A DNA stretch of 64,000 bases from Prorocentrum cordatum. Its lineage: Eukaryota > Sar > Dinophyceae > Prorocentrales > Prorocentraceae. The stretch covers positions 1-64,000 of the forward strand of contig CAUYUJ010020524.1 in the NCBI GenBank assembly GCA_963575745.1, written 5' to 3'. Below, piece after piece: positions 51,481 to 62,514 of this stretch. Position 1 is the first letter of the stretch. Each line of letters opens with the position of its first letter. Made by a program: the position numbers and the translations under genes. Under the pieces are notes generated by a model. That model was given only the letters and a program-made list of their open reading frames with translations. It was not told the origin of the DNA and made no database searches.

Positions 51481-51769
51481 GACCGACAGCGAAAACAAGC
51501 AATATGTTAAACATATACGTTTTACAAAGGGATGGAGCTATTTGGGCCCCTTGGGGCTCTCTTTGGGGCCCTATTGGGGGTCGCTTGGGGTGTCTTGGGG
51601 GCTTCTGAAGCCGCCTTGGAAGCCATGTTGGGTGTCTGGGAGCGACCTTCGGGCGTCCCGGGTCTGTTCTGGAGCCTCTTGGAACCTCCTTGGCGGGGCT
51701 CCCCGAGGGCCCCGGGCCCACATTTGCGGCCGTCTTGGGCCCTTCGTGGGCCGTCCTGGAGCTCTCTCC

Positions 51770-52225
51770 TTGTAGGGCCACGAAACAATGTACTGGGTGG
51801 GGGAGACGCATGCGCCACTGGAACCTTCGGTGGAGCTCCCTACGGGGCCACGAAGCGCTGCACTGGTGGGGGAGACGCATGCGGGCTGCGCCACTGGACC
51901 TTCGTCGGAGCTCCCTATAAGGCCACAAAGCGAAGTACTCGGTGGGTGAGACGCATGCGGGCTGCGCAATTGAGACCTTCGGTGGAGCTCCCTATGGGGC
52001 CACGAAAGGCTGTATTGGGTGGGAGGGACTCATGCGGGGTGCGCCAGTGGAACCTTCGGTGGAGCTCCCTATGTGGCCACGATCGGTGTACTTGGTGTGG
52101 GAGACGCATGCGGGGTGCGCCACTGGGGCCTTCGGTGGAGCTCCCCATGGGGCCACAAAGCGCTGTACCGGGTGTGGCGGACGCATGCGGGCTGCGCCAC
52201 TGGGACCTTCGGAGGAGCTCCATAG
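51770..52225. repeat. Tandem array of a ~76-bp unit (copy A)
   Basis: About six units, each with ggagctccctatggggccacgaag (shown in pieces: ggagctccctat, ggggccacgaag), a gtactgggtgggggagacgc block, atgcgggctgcgcca and ttcggt. Units differ at many sites, so the array is old or composed of diverged copies. A related array sits at 62820-63225. Confidence 0.88.
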
Positions 52226-52680
52226 GGCCCTTTCGGGCCGTCCTGTGCGCCTCTGGCGCCGTCTTGGGGCCCCCTTGGGCCGTCTTGGGGCCGTCTTCGA
52301 AGCCCCTGGGGCTGTCTTGGAGCGGACAATATGACATCTTGGGTCGTCGTGGAGCGTCAGAACACTGAAAAGGCGAGAACTTGGAACTCCTTCCAAAACC
52401 TTTGGAAAATCATTAACAAGTTGTGCCTCGCGGGACTCCTTTGGAGGCATCTTATCTAGGAGGTTTCTGGGGGCGTCTTGGAGGCCTCTTGGATAGTCAG
52501 GGGCTAATTCTGGCCGCCTTGGCCGTCTTGGCCGTCATTGGTCGTTCCCGCAATCTGGAAGCGCCATGTTTGGCGATCCTGGGGCCGTCTTCGGGCGATC
52601 TTAGGGGGCCCCCGGCGCCTCGGCAAAACCCCCGGAACTTCCCAGTCCCCCAGATGGGGACACATGTTTGGGGACCGCGG
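52226..52680. repeat. Right part of a ~900-bp duplicated segment (copy A)
   Basis: Collinear with 63226-63665: cgggccgtcctgtgcgcctc, then cggacaatatgac / cggaaaatatgac, then ccaaaacctttggaaaatc / caaaaacctttggataag, then ggatagtcaggggcta / ggatagtcaagggcta, then cagtcccccagatgggg / cagtcccccaatgggg. Together with the tandem arrays this makes one dispersed unit of roughly 0.9 kb. Confidence 0.8.
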
Positions 52681-52683
52681 GCC

Positions 52684-52687
<4 letters not shown>

Positions 52688-52728
<41 letters not shown>
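52688..52728. repeat. (AT)n microsatellite
   Basis: Pure AT dinucleotide run of about 40 bp. Confidence 0.95.
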
Positions 52729-52729
<1 letters not shown>

Positions 52730-53029
52730 CACACGCACCTCTCCGAGGGAGTAGAGCTCAGAGCCGATTAGTGCGTACGCGGGGCGCCGCGTCCGCGATT
52801 TGTCTGGCCGTTTTGCTAGGGACATCCTCGAAATTCTGAAAATCGGTGTCACCCCTAACGCAGATCGTGACGTCAGGGTCCAAAAACACATGGGGAATTT
52901 CAACATTCTAACATAAAACCTCCAAAAAGCACATTGTAATTTCAATGATTTTAACCCCGATTCACAAAGAATGGCGATTTCGCCTAAGACATCCTCCCAA
53001 AATCGAGCCCCGACGTACCTTCTGGTACC
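52729..53029. other. Unique spacer with two ~63-bp repeat units
   Basis: Contains gggacatcctcgaaattctg (near 52820) and cgcctaagacatcctcccaa (near 52980), both matching the unit of the 57.7-60.6 kb arrays. Otherwise AT-richer unique sequence without an ORF. Confidence 0.45.
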
Positions 53030-53285
53030 CCAGACCCCGCCTCGGAGCCTCTTGGGAACCTCCTGGAACCTCCTGGGGCCTCCTGGGGCTTTCTGTACCT
53101 TCTGGTACCCCAGACCCCGCATCGGAGCCTCCTGGGGGTCTCCTGGAACCTCCTGGGGCCTCCTGCGGCCTCCTGGAGCCTCTTGGGGCCTCCTGGAGCC
53201 TCCTGGGGTCTTCTGGAGCCTCCTGGGGTCTTCTGGGGCCTCCTGAGGCCGCCTGGGGCCTCCTGGGGCCTCCTGGGGCCTCGGA
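53030..53285. repeat. (cctcctgggg)n minisatellite
   Basis: Tandem imperfect 10-12 bp units cctcctggggc and cctcctggagc, with a duplicated longer block (taccttctggtaccccagac at 53018 and 53098). Confidence 0.9.
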
Positions 53286-53333
53286 ACCAAAGACACAAAT
53301 CACACCCAACACATCACACGATAGACAAACATA

Positions 53334-53425
53334 ACACACACACACACACACACACAACACCTACAACGCACAGGAAACACGCACAACACAGAGCACACAT
53401 CACACACACACACACACACAACACT
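53334..53425. repeat. (CA)n microsatellite, two runs
   Basis: CA runs at about 53334-53356 and 53400-53422 within CA-rich DNA. Confidence 0.9.
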
Positions 53426-53744
53426 CACAATCCCGGGGCCTCCTGGAGCCTTTTCCGGTATCCAAGTCGGGCCTCCCGACGTTTCCCGGGGGGCCCTGGT
53501 GCACACATCGCAAGGTGTGGCAACCCCACGTGCGCTCGATTGCGACCTCGATATTAGATTATGTTGCGTTCACCTCCTGCCTCTTCCCCTTGTCTTAGGC
53601 ACGCCCTGGCGGCGCCGCCCCAGCGCCGCCCCAGCTTCCCTTTCTCCATTTCCGATCCTGCAGTCATGGTGTTTTCCGGCTTCAAACGCCCTTTCAGTTT
53701 GTTGTATGAACCTGGGCACGCACGCGCCACGTGTATATATATGT

Positions 53745-53990
53745 GTGTATACACAAATGTCCAGATGCATGTATAGTCGCACACACATCCATACATACAT
53801 ACATTCATACGTAGATACATACATACACACATACATGCAAACAAACATACAAACATACATGCGCACGTACATGCAAGCATACGTACACACGTACATACAT
53901 GCACGCATACACACATACATACACATACATACCTATAGTTATGCATATATGCATGCACCTGTATAGGAGTGTATATTGTATACAGGTATA
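53745..53990. repeat. (ACAT)n / (CATA)n microsatellite
   Basis: Imperfect acatacatac repeats with cacacgtac variants, ending in AT-rich DNA. Minus-strand Cys/Val/Tyr-rich frames through it are not genes. Confidence 0.9.
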
Positions 53991-53993
53991 TAT

Positions 53994-56990
53994 GTATATT
54001 TATATATAGCATGATGCCAGAAAAGTGGCGCGCGGGGGCCAGGTAAGCGTCACGGCCCGCAGGGCCTGGCGTGGCACTGCGCGAGACTTTCCTCTCCCGC
54101 GCACCCCTGGCCTTGGCGGCGGCCTTCGCTCCTCCAAGATTGCGCCCTCGCGCCCTGGCCGCCCGCTTGGCGACAGAGCCGACGACTGTTGCAGACGGGC
54201 GGGCTGGATCTGCGACGCTCGCCCGGGCCGCCTCCTGCGCCGCCGCAGCAAGATCGGGGGCGGCCTCCGCGAGAAGGCGAGTGCGCTGGCTCGGGGAAGC
54301 GGCCGCCATTGCGTCGATGGCAGCTGCTCGCTTGCGACCGAAGCCTACCTCTGACCGACGTCTTGGCCGAGGCTCCCTCGTAATTCCCTTGTCGGTCTCT
54401 CGGCCCTCCTCGCTGCTGCGGTCTTTCAAATTGAGCGCTCGTGTTGCTGGAGCACGCGCCTGCGCCGGCGCCTGCCAGGCTCGCCCCGCTCGCGCTGCTC
54501 CAGCCACGCGCGCGGGAACTGCCAGGGGACGCCGCGCCCGCGAGAGCGCAGTCCTCCGCGGGCACGTCGAGCATTCGAACCCTGTCGGGGCAATGGTGCT
54601 CGGAGAAACGGCGCAATCGCCGCCCCACGTTGCCCGTGGACGTCTTCCACGCGAAAAAGAGCTCCACCGGCCGCCGGCCGCTGGCACTCTCAGGCCACCC
54701 CGCTGCACCGCGGCCCAAGCCTGCCGCGCAGTGCCCCCATCTCGACGATGCATCTCGGCGCGCTTCAAAATGCGCCGCAGCTGGGCGATGGCCTGCCGCT
54801 TAGGAAGGCCTGCCCCCCTTGCGGATGCGCATCAAACATGCCTCGGCCTCTGACGCAGACCCAGTTGCGCCCGCGTCTGTTGCAGACAAAGAAGAAGGCA
54901 GACGGGGCGCCGCACAAGCATGCGACCAATAATGATCTGGCCGATGCAGCTTCATGTTCTCCTTCGCGTTCGCCGCGATCACCTGCGCCCGTCGCTCGGC
55001 CGCGCGGGCGGTTTCCCTGGCCCGGGGCGCCGCGATCCAATCGCCGACGCCTACAATGCGCGCGCTGTTGCGGCATGGGCACCTGGACATCTGCCGCAAA
55101 AGCTCGAGGGCGATGACAATGAAACTGCAGGGGGCGCCCAACGTCGCCCCATCGATGAACAACGTGTTCAGCCTTGCGAGGAACAAGGCGGCCCTGGCAT
55201 GGGCGGCGGCGGCGGCGGGGTCGTCAGCGCCCCCAGCTGCGGCCCGCGAGTAATGCTCCGCGGCCAAGTCCGCCGGCAAGCCGCCGAGCAGCAGACGCGC
55301 GCTGTTCTCGCCCCCGAGCCCTTTCAGGAAAGATCGGGCGCGAATGGGCCGATCCTCGCTCTCCTTGGATTCCTCTCCGAGCGCATTGAATGCGACGCTC
55401 CACCGTCGGCTTTCCCGCGCCAGGGGCCCCGCCCGACTGTTGAAACGTTGGGGGGGCCAAACCATAGTTTTGGGCGAACGCGATCTCGCCTTCCAGCTGG
55501 CGCGCCCCCGCTGCGGCGCGGAACGCGCTGGGCGCAGTCAGACACCTGGCCAGACTTGGAGGCTGCTTGCCCGTTACCAGCTGCATGTCAGATATCGCGA
55601 TATCGCTGCCCTCCTTTGTCATTGAATTGCCGAGCAGCTTCTGGGCCGACTGCGCTTTGCCCCAAGCGTGAAACGCCAGCCGCGAGAACGTGCCCGTTGC
55701 AGCCAGGGGTGCGTATTGATCCGCCCCATCGCTGCACCATGCCCGCATCTCCTCTCGCACATGCTCGCGCAGCTCCACGCCCGCCCCCCCCCCCCCCTGC
55801 CGCCTGGCCCGCGCGACGCGCGCGTTCCTGCAGCATGGGGGCCTTGCCGTCGCAATCCACGGCCCGCGGGAACTCCCGCGCCCCGATCGCCCGGCCCACG
55901 ATCCAGGCCCCTTCAGGGCCCAGCTGTTCCAGCCAGCCTGCCCTGAGACCGTCGCTCGGGAGAAAGTCCAGGGTCTTTGGAATAGACCGCAGCGCAGTGC
56001 CGATCTCGGCCCGGCACGCGCGGTCGAGACCGTCCGCGCCAACCGAAAACCACACTCTCTTTGAGAATCCTCTGGGTTCTGAGTTTTTCGCATTGAGCCA
56101 TTACGGACACCACCTGGCGGCGCTCTTGCGAAGACTCCAAAGCTCCGCGGTAGCCCCCGAGCCGAGGAACGCGCCCCGCCGCGCATCGAAATTTCTGATG
56201 GAACTGGACGTCTCCAAGAGTGCGCGGGCGGCGGCCACTGCGCGGCAACCAGGGCGCGGGTCGGCAGCTGTTGCGGCTTGGGACGGCTGTGGCTGTTGCG
56301 CAGCTGTTGCAGCTGATATCCAAGAAGCTGTCGCGGCTGCTGCGGCTTGGAACGCCTGCACGGGGGGGCCCTAGTGCGCGCCTCCCACTCGAACCCGCTC
56401 TTGCCGCGCCGCTCTGCTGCCTGGCGCCCCTCGCTCTGCGCGTAGTGCACGAGGTTCTCGCGACGTCGGAAACTCCCGCCACCCTGGCCCATGGTGGATT
56501 TGCAACGAGAGCACGTGAACGCCGAGCACAACAAGCATACTGAAAATTGACCACCTGCGCAGCCCATGCAAGTTTCAAGCTTCAGGGTTACTGGGCTCGT
56601 CGCAGACAGGGTGGCGCTCCAAGACATCTTGTTTGTTGTCCAAAATTCGCACGCGCCGCAAACCATGACGTGCTTTGGGTAGTCGTGGCCGTTGACGTGC
56701 TCCCCCAGGGCCATGGGCGCAGGCTCGAACTTCTCGACTGTTTTGCTCGGGGCGGCCTCAGCCTTAGCCTGCGCTGTTTCAGCTACGGACGCCTCGCTGC
56801 TGGAGCCGCTGCCCTCTGCGGAGCCGCGGCTGGAGCTGCTGCTGGAACCGCTGCTGGAGACATGTTTGCAACTGTCGGCCTCGGCAACTCCAGCGGCGTC
56901 GGCAACTCCGTCGGCGTAGTCGGCGTCGGCGTCGTCGGCGTCGGACACTACTACGTCGGCTTCGGCGCCCGAGCTGTTGCAACCAGGGCT
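53994..56990 (-). pseudogene. Long Cys-rich gene of unknown function, frame broken at homopolymers
   Basis: Minus-strand coding texture runs about 3 kb. In order: acidic Asp/Ala stretch; poly-Ser; a Cys region with CGACEFWT, CMGCAGGQFSVC, CLLC and CSRCKSTMGQGG (56650-56440, probably zinc-binding); then, in shifted frames, ETSSSIRNFDARRGAFLGSG, then VGADGLDRACRAEIGTALRS, a Leu-rich segment, ARLNTLFIDGATLGAPCSF, KTSTGNVGRRLRRFSEHHCP, and a Lys/Arg/Ala-rich C-terminus. Frame changes coincide with G7 (56362-56368), C14 (55784-55797) and G7 (55450-55456). Stops interrupt at 56101 and 54800. Either a pseudogene or a real gene with sequencing errors in homopolymers. Intron-free texture suggests a retrocopy or element gene. 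No family recognised. Confidence 0.5.
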
Positions 56991-57280
56991 CGAAGGGGCC
57001 GCAGGGCTCGAGGGGGCCGCAGGGCTCGAGGGGGCCGCGCGGCTCGAAGAAGTCGCGGGGCTCGAGGAGGCCGCGCGGCTCGAGGGGGCCGCGCGGCTCG
57101 ATGAAACCGCGCGGCTCGAGGGGGCCGCAAGTCTCGAGGAGGCCGCGGGGCTCGAGGGGGCCGCGCGGCTCGAAGGGGCCGCACGGCTCGAGGAAGCCGC
57201 GCGGCTCGAGGGGGCCGCACGGTTCGAGGAGGCCGCAGGGCTGAAGTGGGCCGCGCGGCTCGAAAGGGGGCGCAGGGGAC
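56980..57280. repeat. Tandem array of ~18-24-bp units (ctcgagggggccgcgcgg)
   Basis: About 15 units of gaggggccgcgcggctc type. In one minus-strand frame this encodes EPRGPLEPCG repeats beginning at an ATG (57288). In the frame continuous with the Cys-rich gene it encodes a Ser/Ala/Pro-rich linker. Which frame is used is unclear. Confidence 0.85.
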
Positions 57281-57317
57281 GACGACATTACCTGGCTTGA
57301 GCCATGTCGTACGGAAG

Positions 57318-57428
57318 ATGATGGTGACGGTGATGGTGATGGTGATGGTGATGGTGATGGTGATGGTGATGGTGATGATGATGATGATGATGCTGATGAT
57401 GCTGCTGCTGCTGCTGCTACTGATGATG

Positions 57429-57460
<32 letters not shown>

Positions 57461-57474
57461 GATGCTGATGATGC

Positions 57475-57536
<62 letters not shown>

Positions 57537-57580
57537 GTGATGGTGATGGTGATGGTGATGGTGATGGTGCTGGTGGTGAT
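57318..57580. repeat. (TGATGG)n / (TGATGA)n microsatellite
   Basis: Compound repeat: TGATGG block, TGA block with a short (TGC)n, then TGATGG again. Confidence 0.95.
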
Positions 57581-57669
57581 GGAGATGATATGTGTTGTCT
57601 CTCTAAAATAGGATGGTCACCAGCATCACCATCGACAACAGCATCACCAGGAAAACCAGACTGGTTTTC

Positions 57670-59010
57670 CTGGAGATCCCGAGGATGTCTCAAGCGAAAC
57701 GGGCCTGAGCACTTCGCGAACAGCTTCTAGGAACCCTGAGTTGTGATCCGCCGAATCGGGCCAACGCACCTCAAGTCGGGGCATCTTGGAGCCTGGGGTT
57801 TCAAGGATATCTCAGTCGCGAGCACCTCGCGAAACGCATCTTGGAACCCAACGGTGTGAGGACGTGTTGGAAGAAATGTTCCAGAACACCTCATGTCAGG
57901 GCATCTCGGAGCTTGAACGTGACTGGATCCCCATCAACACTCGGCTGGCACGCGCCAGAGGCGGCTTTGGACTCCGTTCGCTTGGTTCCCCAGACAACTG
58001 CGCTGACTGGGATTATGTTCAGATGTGCCGCGCTGTGCTGCGAGTTATGGGCGACGATACCTTCGCCCACACTGCTACCTTCGCCGTAGACTTTCGCACG
58101 AGACATCCTCACGACTCTGAGCTCAGAGATGCTCCGACCTGAGGTGGTCTGGCCAATTTCGCCTGAGACATCCTCTCAACTCTGGGCTCGGCAACTCCAT
58201 GACCTGAGGTGGTGTTGCTCGTTTCGCGTGAGACATCCTCCCACCTTTGGGTTCCGAGATGCCGTGACCTGAGTGGTCCAGCCCTTTTCTCCAAAGGCAT
58301 TTTCGCCACTCTGAGCTCAGAGATGCCCTGACCTGAGGTGGTCCAGCCAATTTCGCCTGAGACATCCTCGCAACGCTGAGCCCAACGATGCTGCGCGCGA
58401 GGTTGTCGGGCCAATTTCGCCTGAAACATCCTCGAAATTCTGGGTTTCGAGATGCTGCGCGCAGGGTGGTCTGGCCCGTTTCGCCAGAGACGTCTTCGCA
58501 ACACTGCGCTCGAAGATGCCCTGATCTGACATGGTCCAGCCCGCCTCGCCTCAGACAATCTTACAACTCTGGGCTGAGAGATGCCGTGACCTGAGATGGT
58601 CCGGCCCTTTTCGCCTGGGACATATTCGATGGGGCTCCGAAGTGTCCGGACTTAAAGTGATCCAGCCAATTTTGCCTGCGAGATCCTCGCCGCTCGGAGC
58701 TCACGGATGCCGCGCAAGAGGTTGCCCAGCCAATTGCGCCTGAGACATCCTCGCAACACCAGGGCTCGAAGATGCTGCACGGGAAGTGGTCCGACCAAGT
58801 TCGCCTGAGACATCCTCGCGCCTCCTGGGACATCCTCGCGACTCTGGGCTTGGAGACCTGCAATGGTCCAGCCTGTTTTGCCTGCGGCCTTCCTCGCAAC
58901 TCTGATATCCGAGGTGCCGCGTGCGAGGTGGTCTGACCGACTGCGCCAGGGGCATCTTCCCGACTCTGACCTCCGAAATGCCGTTTCACCTGACACATCT
59001 GCGAAACTCT
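57670..59010. repeat. Tandem array of a ~63-bp unit with inverted left arm
   Basis: Forward units (about 14, from 58095) read tcgcctgagacatcctcgca, then act ctg.gctc, then agatgcc.tgacctgag, then gtggtcc.gcc. The left part (57670-57910) holds three or four units in reverse orientation (gaggatgtctcaagcgaaac; cacctcaagtcggggcatct). The two arms flank a non-repeat core at 57912-58085. Units are 70-90% alike by eye. Confidence 0.8.
57912..58085 (+). pseudogene. Coding-like core, possible RT-element remnant
   Basis: The plus strand reads WIPINTRLARARGGFGLRSL, then a stretch ending ADWDYVQMCRAVLRVMGDD. The GGFGLRS context resembles the segment after the RT domain of LINE ORF2 proteins (often GGLGLRS). 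It is too short to be sure and is flanked by inverted repeat arms. Confidence 0.25.
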
Positions 59011-59049
59011 GGCCTCCCAGTTGTCGCGCTGGGGGTGCTTCCTCGTCGC

Positions 59050-59775
59050 CATCGTCGTCGTCGTCGGCGTCGTCATTGACATCGTACCCGTCGTCGTCGT
59101 CTCCGTGTCGTCGTCGTCGTCGTCGTCTTCTTCGTCGTCGTCATCACCACCGCTGTCCTCGTCGTCGCCGCCGCCGCCGAAGCCGCCGCTGTCGCCGCCG
59201 TCGTCGCCATTGTCTTGGGCATGGTCGTCGTCGGTGTCGTCGTTGCCGGCGCCGCCAAGGCCGCCGGCGCTGTCGTCATCGTTGTCGTCGTTGACATCAT
59301 CGCGGCACGCGCCGCTTTCACCCTGGTGGTCGTGACAGCCGTCGCCGCCACCGTTTCCGATGATGGCGTCGTCGTCGTTGCGTGGTCCTTCTCCTCATTT
59401 TCTGCCTCGTCCCCGTCCTCCTCGTTGCCTTCTCATTATCTTGCCCCTGCCTTTCCCCCCGTCGCCGGACCCCACATAAGGTTCACAAAAAATCCACATA
59501 GGAAATCGACGTCGTCCACGTCGCCGCCGCAGCGGTGGTGATCGTCGTCGCTGTCGTCGTCGTCGCATCGCCATCGTGGTCGCCGCCGCCGCCGCTGCCG
59601 TCGACGCCGTCGTTGCGGTCGCCCCCGCACACGTCGTCCGCACCACCGTCGCCGTCGACGCTGTCGCGTCGTCATCTTACTCGTCGCTGTCGCCGCGTTC
59701 GTCGTACCGTAGTCGGCATCGCCTTCACCGTCGCCGCTGCCACGGGGCGCTTCGTCGTCGCCGCCGTCGTCAACG
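59050..59775. repeat. (GTC)n / (CGC)n trinucleotide-rich tract
   Basis: Long imperfect runs of gtcgtc, cgccgc and tcgtcg, with a less repetitive gap around 59390-59500. Frames are open on both strands but compositionally trivial. Confidence 0.85.
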
Positions 59776-60080
59776 CCGACGCCGCCAAGGACTCTACCAA
59801 GGGAGTTCTACAATGGCGCAGCGACAAAACCAGGGAATGCCCTTCAATGTTCTGCCTGCTCCTTGCGCGCGCTCGCCGCCCTCTTGGCGCCGCGGGAGCG
59901 CGTCGGCTGCCCCGCAGCGCGTGCGCTGGCTTCCCCCCGGCGGGAACATCATTTCGAATCCACTTGCCAACCACTCACCAGAACTGCTCGTCACAACCGT
60001 TCGTCAGGTCACAGGGGGGATGCGCAGATTCCTTCGACGCCTATAAACAAAAAGAAGCAAAAGGAAAACAACGAAGAGCT
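59776..60080. other. Spacer, no convincing gene
   Basis: Non-repetitive GC-rich DNA separating the trinucleotide tract from the second 63-bp array. Short open frames on both strands show no recognisable motif. Confidence 0.35.
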
Positions 60081-60084
60081 CTGA

Positions 60085-60560
60085 GTTACAAGGATGTCTC
60101 GGGCGAGTCGAAGATCACCATAGGTCAGGACATACATGGGCCCAGAGTTGCGACGATGTCTAAGGCGAAAAATGCCCCAAGCCAAGAGTTGCGAGGATGT
60201 CTCAGGCGAAACTGACAGGACCACCAGTTTCGTGGCATCTCGGGGCTCACAGATGCCGCAAGAAAGAGTGTCCGACCTCTTTCGCATGAGAGGTCCTCGC
60301 AATTCTGAGCTCCCAGATGCCGTGACCTGAGGTCCAGCCCGTCTCGCCTAAAACACCCTCGTAACTCTGGGATCCTATGCCGTGACCTGAAATGGTCCAA
60401 CCCCTTTCGCCTGAGACATCCTCGCAACTCTGAACTCCCAGATGCCGCGCGAGCGTTGGTCCGGCCCGTTCGCCGGACGCATCCTCGCAACTCGAAACTC
60501 TCAGATGCCGTCACCTGATTTGGTCCGGCCCGTTTCGCCTGAAACATCCTTGCAAGTCTG
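60085..60560. repeat. Second ~63-bp array with inverted left arm
   Basis: Two or three reverse units (caaggatgtctcgggcgag, gttgcgaggatgtctcaggc) followed by about five forward units (cgcctgagacatcctcgcaa). Same head-to-head organisation as 57670-59010. Confidence 0.8.
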
Positions 60561-60764
60561 GCTGTGGCTGGCGCTCTGGCGAGAGTGCCATCCCAGAAAG
60601 GGGTGTGGCCGGCGCGCAGGCGACAGCACCATTCCTTCGACAGAACTGTTGCCAGCGCTCAGGCGACAGCGCACCACTCCCGATCAGGGATGTGGCCAGC
60701 GCTCAAGCGAGAGCAACATTCCGACACAGGAGCATGGCTGGACTTCCAGGTGTAGGCCGCGCTT
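60561..60764. repeat. Short tandem array (gccagcgctcaggcgacagc)
   Basis: Four imperfect ~57-bp units of ggcgctctggcgagag, ggcgcgcaggcgacagc, agcgctcaggcgacagc and agcgctcaagcgagagc, each followed by a 'caccattcc'/'aacattcc' block. Confidence 0.75.
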
Positions 60765-61105
60765 GCTGTCTTCCTCCTCCTCCTCCTGCTCCTCCTTCTA
60801 GTCCTTCTCCCCCTAGCTCTTCCCAAACCTCCCCAGTCTTACCCCGTACTCCTCCTCCTCCTCCTCCTCCTCCTCCTCCGCCTCCTCCTCGTCCTCCTCC
60901 TCCCCTTCTTTTGCCTCCTTGTCTCCTCTGCCCGCTTCTCCTGCGCCCTCCCCCCCCTCCCTTCCTCCTCCTTCTCCTTCTACCATTCCTTTGCCTCCTT
61001 GTCTCCTCTGCCTGCTTCCCCTCCTTCTCCTCCTCCTCCCCCTCCTGCTCCTCCTGCTCCTCCTCCTCCTCCTCCTCCTCCTCCTCCTCCTCCTTCTCCT
61101 CGAAA
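60765..61105. repeat. (TCC)n CT-rich tract
   Basis: About 340 bp CT-rich, with pure TCC runs at about 60852-60880 and 61048-61092. It contains a duplicated ~40-bp block (tttgcctccttgtctcctct at 60910 and 60990). Confidence 0.9.
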
Positions 61106-61612
61106 GAGCGTCGACTCGGCTTGGGAACTGCGCGTGGCAGCCAAACTCTGAAAGTATGGGGGGGGAGGGGGAAGGAACGGCGGGACGGAAGGGGAGAGAC
61201 GGAAGGAGTGGAGGACACGGAGGGGAGAGAGGAGTTTTCTTCCTTCCAGTCGCGCGGGCGCGGGTCAAATTACTCGCGTCCAAAACCGCCCGTCGACGCG
61301 ACAAACGCCAGCCAATTTGGCCGTGATGCGCAGAAGAGTGCATTAGAATATTGCTTGCGCAGAGCAGGTACGGAGGTAGAGGTATGGATGTATGGAGGAA
61401 TGGTGGTATGGATAAGAAGAGGAGGAGTGGAAGCATAAAACTCTGAACGCATGTAGGTGCATGCAGCTATGGGCGCGCGCGGGCATGGATGAAGGGCCGC
61501 ATGGATGCGTGGAGTCTGAGAGTGTGGGACTATGGATATGTGGATGTATGGTGTTGCATGGTCAAGGACATCTGGAGGCATGGAACTATATATACACACA
61601 CAGATATAAACA
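61106..61612. other. Unique spacer with short 'atggatgt' repetition
   Basis: Purine-rich then TG/AT-rich sequence with scattered tggatgtatgg-like motifs (61380-61560). No gene is evident on either strand. Confidence 0.4.
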
Positions 61613-61652
61613 CTAGAACCACGCGCGCGCTTCGCGCGCGCTTAGGTTCTAG
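61613..61652. repeat. 40-bp palindromic repeat, copy 2
   Basis: Identical in all 40 bases to 48350-48389, with different flanks (cagatataaaca on the left, ctaggaggcg on the right). Confidence 0.9.
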
Positions 61653-61739
61653 CTAGGAGGCGAGCTTGAGTCAACGAAAGTCGCAGGGAAGGGGGCAGGG
61701 GGAAGAAGGCCAGAGAGCGCTGAAGGATACAAATACTGG

Positions 61740-62440
61740 AACCCTCTTGTGATTTTGTGGGGGGCCTCGTCCGGCCGCTCGCTGGGAGTTTGACGTAGCT
61801 TCTCGGGAGCCTCTGAACCTGTCGGGGGCCTCCTGGAAGCAGGTTCGAAGCATTTTGGGGGCCGATTTGGGGCTTCTCGGGGCCTCCTTTGGGCCTCTTG
61901 GGGGTCTCCTGGGGCCTCTTGAGGGGCCTCCTTGGGGCCTCCTGGCGGCCTCTTGGGGCGGAAGGCTCGAGCTTGCGGTTCGTGGTCCCCCTCTGGGCCC
62001 CCTCTTGGGCCCGTCTTGGGGCCCTCTTGGGCCATCTTGGGCGCCTCTTGGGCCGTCTTGGGGCCCTCTTGGGCTGTCCTGGGGCCCTCTTGGAAGCTTC
62101 TTGGGCCGTCTTGGGGCGGTCTTGGGCGCCTCTTGGGCCGTCTTGGACGCGGTGAAAGCCCAAGAGGCGAACATGCGAAAAATATACGTTTTCCCATAGG
62201 AATGGCACGATTTTTGCTTCTTGGGCCTCTCTTGGGCTGCCTCTCGGAGCGTCTTGGAGGCTTCTGGGACCTTCTTGGTGTCATGACAGGCGTCTTGGAA
62301 GGCATCTGGAGCCATCGGAGCGCGTTCCGAAGCCGCCTGCGAACGATCTTGGACGGCGTCCGGCGGTCCGACGAGCCTCCGGGCCCCCCGGGGCCCACAT
62401 TTGTGGTCGGGGTCCCGGCCCCGGGCCCCCGGACCCGGTG
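61740..62440. repeat. Dispersed 'gcctcttgggccgtcttgg' repeat block 2
   Basis: Same vocabulary as 50690-51480. It shares the embedded motif aaaatatacgtttt (62180) with aaacatatacgtttt (51507), and ends in a ggccccgggcccccggacc GC cluster. Confidence 0.8.
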
Positions 62441-62484
62441 CGCCGTTATATGTATATATCTGATGTAACCATATTATATAACCA

Positions 62485-62514
62485 TCGCGCGCTTCGCGAG
62501 CGCTCAAGTTCTAG
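62485..62514. repeat. Palindromic repeat, diverged partial copy 3
   Basis: cgcgcgcttcgcgagcgctc then aagttctag. It retains the hairpin core and right arm but lacks the left ctagaacc arm. Followed by ctagg as at 61653. Confidence 0.6.

Noticed and set aside
50690-53300. Repetitive 'GPKTAQEGPK' or 'LGPSWAVLGPSW' proteins
   Set aside because: All frames of the cttgggcc-rich repeats are open; no frame shows better conservation between copies, so there is no evidence of coding.
53570-53966. Cys/Val/Tyr-rich small protein, toxin-like by composition
   Set aside because: It is the translation of an (ACAT)n repeat with no signal peptide context or cysteine framework.
57296-57314. Dinoflagellate spliced-leader relic (minus strand CCGTA...GGCTCAAG)
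   Set aside because: Only the last eight and first five bases agree with the leader; the middle differs and is two bases short, so chance is likely.
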